Assembly: GCA_937925595.1 (NCBI GenBank)
Contig: CALALQ010000178.1
Coordinates: 1-20,791 of the forward strand
Length of the DNA: 20,791 nucleotides
Origin: an uncultured Demequina sp.
GTDB taxonomy: Bacteria; Actinomycetota; Actinomycetes; Actinomycetales; Demequinaceae
Direction of reading: 5' to 3'
The translations under genes and the position numbers were made by a program. How positions within the stretch are numbered: position 1 is the first letter of the stretch; each line of letters begins with the position of its first letter. The notes beneath the pieces were generated by a model. It ran no database searches and had not been told where the DNA came from. It saw only the letters and a list, made by a program, of their open reading frames with translations. This document shows positions 18,739 to 20,791 of the stretch, in pieces.

Positions 18739-20791
18739 ATGAGGGATCCCGAACTCACCGACGCCAATCCCGAAGCGCGTAAGAGCACGCGGCAGAACAT
18801 CCGCCGCTCCGCGCTGCGAGGTGCAAAGACCCTGCTGGTCGGCACGCTCGCCGCTGGCCTGGTCGTCAGCGGTGCCTCCGTCGCCAATGCCGCAGTGGGC
18901 GGTGGCGGCTTCGCCGGAGGCGGCAGCGGCGGCGGTCTCGCCACCGGATACTGGCTGTTCACCGGCGACTACCTCGATGCCAGCTACCAGCCGGTGCAGG
19001 GGTGGGGCCAGGACTCCATCGACTACTTCCGCGAGGCGATGGACGCCAACTACGACTTCGTGAACACGATCGACCCTGTCGCCGCGATGAACTCGGCGTG
19101 CGGTGAGGCGATCGACAACGCCATCGCTCGCAGCGACGGCGCGTCCACCCGCGCCCGCGTCATCCAGGTCGGCGTTTCGGTGGGGGAGTCCGGCGGCAAC
19201 TGGTACATGGGCTGGGGCGGCGTGAAGTCCGAGATGGACCCCTGGTACCGCGACCTCACCCTCGACAACTACTGGCAGGGCGACCTGCCCGGTTACTCGC
19301 AGACGCTGCTGAACCGCGTTCGCAACACGTTCCTCAACTCGATCCCGTCGAACCCGCGCATCGTCTGCGTCGCGCTCAACGACATGGAGGTCAACGAGTA
19401 CGAGCTGGAGATCGAGACCGACGCGACGGGGACCTTCGCGACGGCAGGCTCGACCAGCACGGTGCGCGACCGGATCATCACCGACACCGACTCCACCATC
19501 CGTGAGGACGTCGAGGCCACCGTGTTCCTGCGGTGGGGGCACCTCGAGGACAGCGGGTACGAGTCGGTGTCCAAGACGGTCACCCTCCCGAACAAGGGCA
19601 CGACGGACTCCCCCGCCTTCACCCCCTCGGACTTCGGCTGGGCCTCGTGGCCTGCAGGCAAGTACTGGTTCAACGTCTCGGTGCCCAAGCAGGGCAAGAT
19701 GAGCGCGGCCGCGTCCCACCTGGGCGCCAGCGACTCGCGTGAGAACTGGACGGCAGCCCCGACCGCTCCCACGAAGCGTCTGGTCAGCGGCACCGGTGCT
19801 GATGAGGACGTGCTGGCCTCGGATGAGGTCCTCGTCTCCGGTCAGGAGTACCGTGCCGAGATCAAGGCGCGCACGAACGGCTACACGAGCTCGATGACGA
19901 TCACCGACACGATCAACACGTCGAACGTGTGGATCGGTTCGGCCACCGCCGACGTCGCCAGCAACGTCAAGGTGCTCAGCCCCAACGGCGTCGCCGTGGG
20001 CTCGGCGGAGATCAAGATCACCCGCTCGTCGGGCAAGGTCGTCGTCTCGGGCACGGTGAAGAACATCCCCGACGGCTTCCAGGCGCGCGAGTACACGCTG
20101 GTCGTCCCCACGTTCATGCGCCCGTCGACGTCGAACTACACGATCGCCGACGACTCGGAGGTCTGCTACACCGCGGCGATGAGCGACTGCATCGAGGGCA
20201 ACTCGCGCACGACCCGCAAGGTCACCCCTTCTGCCAACAAGGTGTGGGTGCTCGACGAGGCGGGGGCGCTCACGGCGTCCGACCCCTCGAAGACGAACGC
20301 TGTCGGCGCCGACAACAAGGTGTTTGCGCCGGGTTCGCCCATCGGCGCGGTCGTCAACGGCTCGATCCCGGCGAAGCTCGCTGAGCCGATGGCGTCGTAC
20401 GTCATCACGGATGACTGGTCGGACAGCGCCAAGTACATCGACTTCTCGGACGCGTCGAAGGTCAAGGTCTATCTCGACGGCGTGAACGTCACGAGCCAGT
20501 TCTCCATCTCGATCTCCGGCAACAAGACGACCGCGACCGCTCGCGCAGCGTTCCTCACCGCGACCAAGGGGCGCGCGGCCGCCGGCGAGGTCAAGCTCTA
20601 CATCGGCGGAACCTTCCGCACGAACTACGACACCGAGGGCGAGCTCGAGCAGCTGTCGAACTCGGGAAGCCAGAGCTGGAACGGCGAGACCGCCGACACG
20701 AACACGCCTTCCGTGTTCACGGTGACTCCCGCCCCCGACAAGGTGTGGGTGCTGGACGAGACCGGCGCGCTGGCCGCATTCGACCCCAACG
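18739..20791 (+). CDS. Large secreted surface protein (adhesin-like), 3' truncated
   Basis: The gene is open from ATG 18739 (AGAAAGG about 9 nt upstream) to the window edge, giving at least 684 residues without a stop. It begins with a long basic n-region (to residue 29) and a signal peptide ending near Ala51, then a Gly-rich linker (about 53-67). A unique domain follows (about 68-345), with a likely disulfide between Cys121 and Cys210. Next come Ig-like beta domains starting at about 346 (TKRLVSG) and 501 (KVWVLDEAGAL). A near-copy of the last begins at 668 (KVWVLDETGAL), a 167-residue period. The repeat, with its SYVITDDWSD segment, resembles isopeptide-forming AgI/II-type adhesin domains of Gram-positive cell-wall proteins, but this is by pattern. 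A C-terminal LPXTG sorting signal is expected but lies outside. Confidence 0.8.
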   Translation, partial: MRDPELTDANPEARKSTRQNIRRSALRGAKTLLVGTLAAGLVVSGASVANAAVGGGGFAGGGSGGGLATGYWLFTGDYLDASYQPVQGWGQDSIDYFREAMDANYDFVNTIDPVAAMNSACGEAIDNAIARSDGASTRARVIQVGVSVGESGGNWYMGWGGVKSEMDPWYRDLTLDNYWQGDLPGYSQTLLNRVRNTFLNSIPSNPRIVCVALNDMEVNEYELEIETDATGTFATAGSTSTVRDRIITDTDSTIREDVEATVFLRWGHLEDSGYESVSKTVTLPNKGTTDSPAFTPSDFGWASWPAGKYWFNVSVPKQGKMSAAASHLGASDSRENWTAAPTAPTKRLVSGTGADEDVLASDEVLVSGQEYRAEIKARTNGYTSSMTITDTINTSNVWIGSATADVASNVKVLSPNGVAVGSAEIKITRSSGKVVVSGTVKNIPDGFQAREYTLVVPTFMRPSTSNYTIADDSEVCYTAAMSDCIEGNSRTTRKVTPSANKVWVLDEAGALTASDPSKTNAVGADNKVFAPGSPIGAVVNGSIPAKLAEPMASYVITDDWSDSAKYIDFSDASKVKVYLDGVNVTSQFSISISGNKTTATARAAFLTATKGRAAAGEVKLYIGGTFRTNYDTEGELEQLSNSGSQSWNGETADTNTPSVFTVTPAPDKVWVLDETGALAAFDPN
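20239..20791 (+). repeat. Tandem domain repeat in the surface protein, period 501 bp
   Basis: The first unit starts at codon AAG 20239 and the second at 20740. Both begin AAGGTGTGGGTGCT and encode KVWVLDE(A/T)GAL. The DNA match at the start of each unit is nearly exact, indicating duplication. Only the first 17 codons of the second unit are in the window. Confidence 0.7.

Noticed and set aside
18562..19719. Minus-strand frame of 385 codons at the start of the surface-protein gene
   Set aside because: It would cover the promoter and dyad, has no start signals, and the plus strand encodes a signal peptide and coherent domains.

Overview
The window is high-GC DNA whose genes have strongly G/C-biased third codon positions, GTG starts beside ATG, and dense runs of small minus-strand genes joined by ATGA/GTGA/TGATG overlaps. 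Together with a DUF732-like lipoprotein, a DUF3846-like protein and a large Gram-positive-type surface protein, this points to an actinobacterium; Microbacteriaceae is my best guess, not a proof. Few genes are housekeeping-like, many are orphans, and there are several long repeat-rich gene-free tracts. That suggests an accessory element (large plasmid, ICE or similar), but no integrase, relaxase, Rep, tRNA or att site is visible here.

Layout. 1-2898: two lipoprotein genes facing each other across a hairpin terminator, a GNAT-like protein, and a divergent pair of unrecognised genes. 2899-3534: gene-free DNA with eleven copies of an 8-bp motif (TGTACCCG or its complement), an AT-richer patch, a short 8-bp tandem repeat and a terminator. 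3535-4491: a membrane-anchored protein with an Ala/Lys helix and a Gly/Ser tail. 4730-5086: an unrecognised gene, preceded by a run of seven consecutive stem-loops at 5118-5344.

5353-11326 is one long minus-strand gene train, read from high to low coordinates: 54-aa basic protein, 143-aa protein, 65-aa protein, RarA ATPase, 132-aa protein, 28-aa microprotein, 190-aa protein, RecJ-like DHH exonuclease, CPBP membrane protease. Most joints overlap by 4 nt, so the genes are probably translationally coupled. RarA and RecJ both act on stalled or broken replication forks, so the train may be a replication-repair or fork-protection module with unknown accessory proteins.

11378-13872: a plus-strand zinc-finger-like gene converging on a second minus-strand train (DUF3846-like, 73-aa, 157-aa, 157-aa HTH-like and 141-aa proteins). 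13873-16490: 2.6 kb without a credible gene, but with inverted repeats, a chain of hairpins that looks like structured RNA, and recurrent GGTCAC and GTTCCCG motifs. 16491-18422: four small minus-strand genes ending in a strong terminator. 18423-18738: divergent promoter region with a perfect 12-bp dyad just before the last gene. 18739 to the end: the start of a large secreted repeat-domain surface protein that runs off the window.
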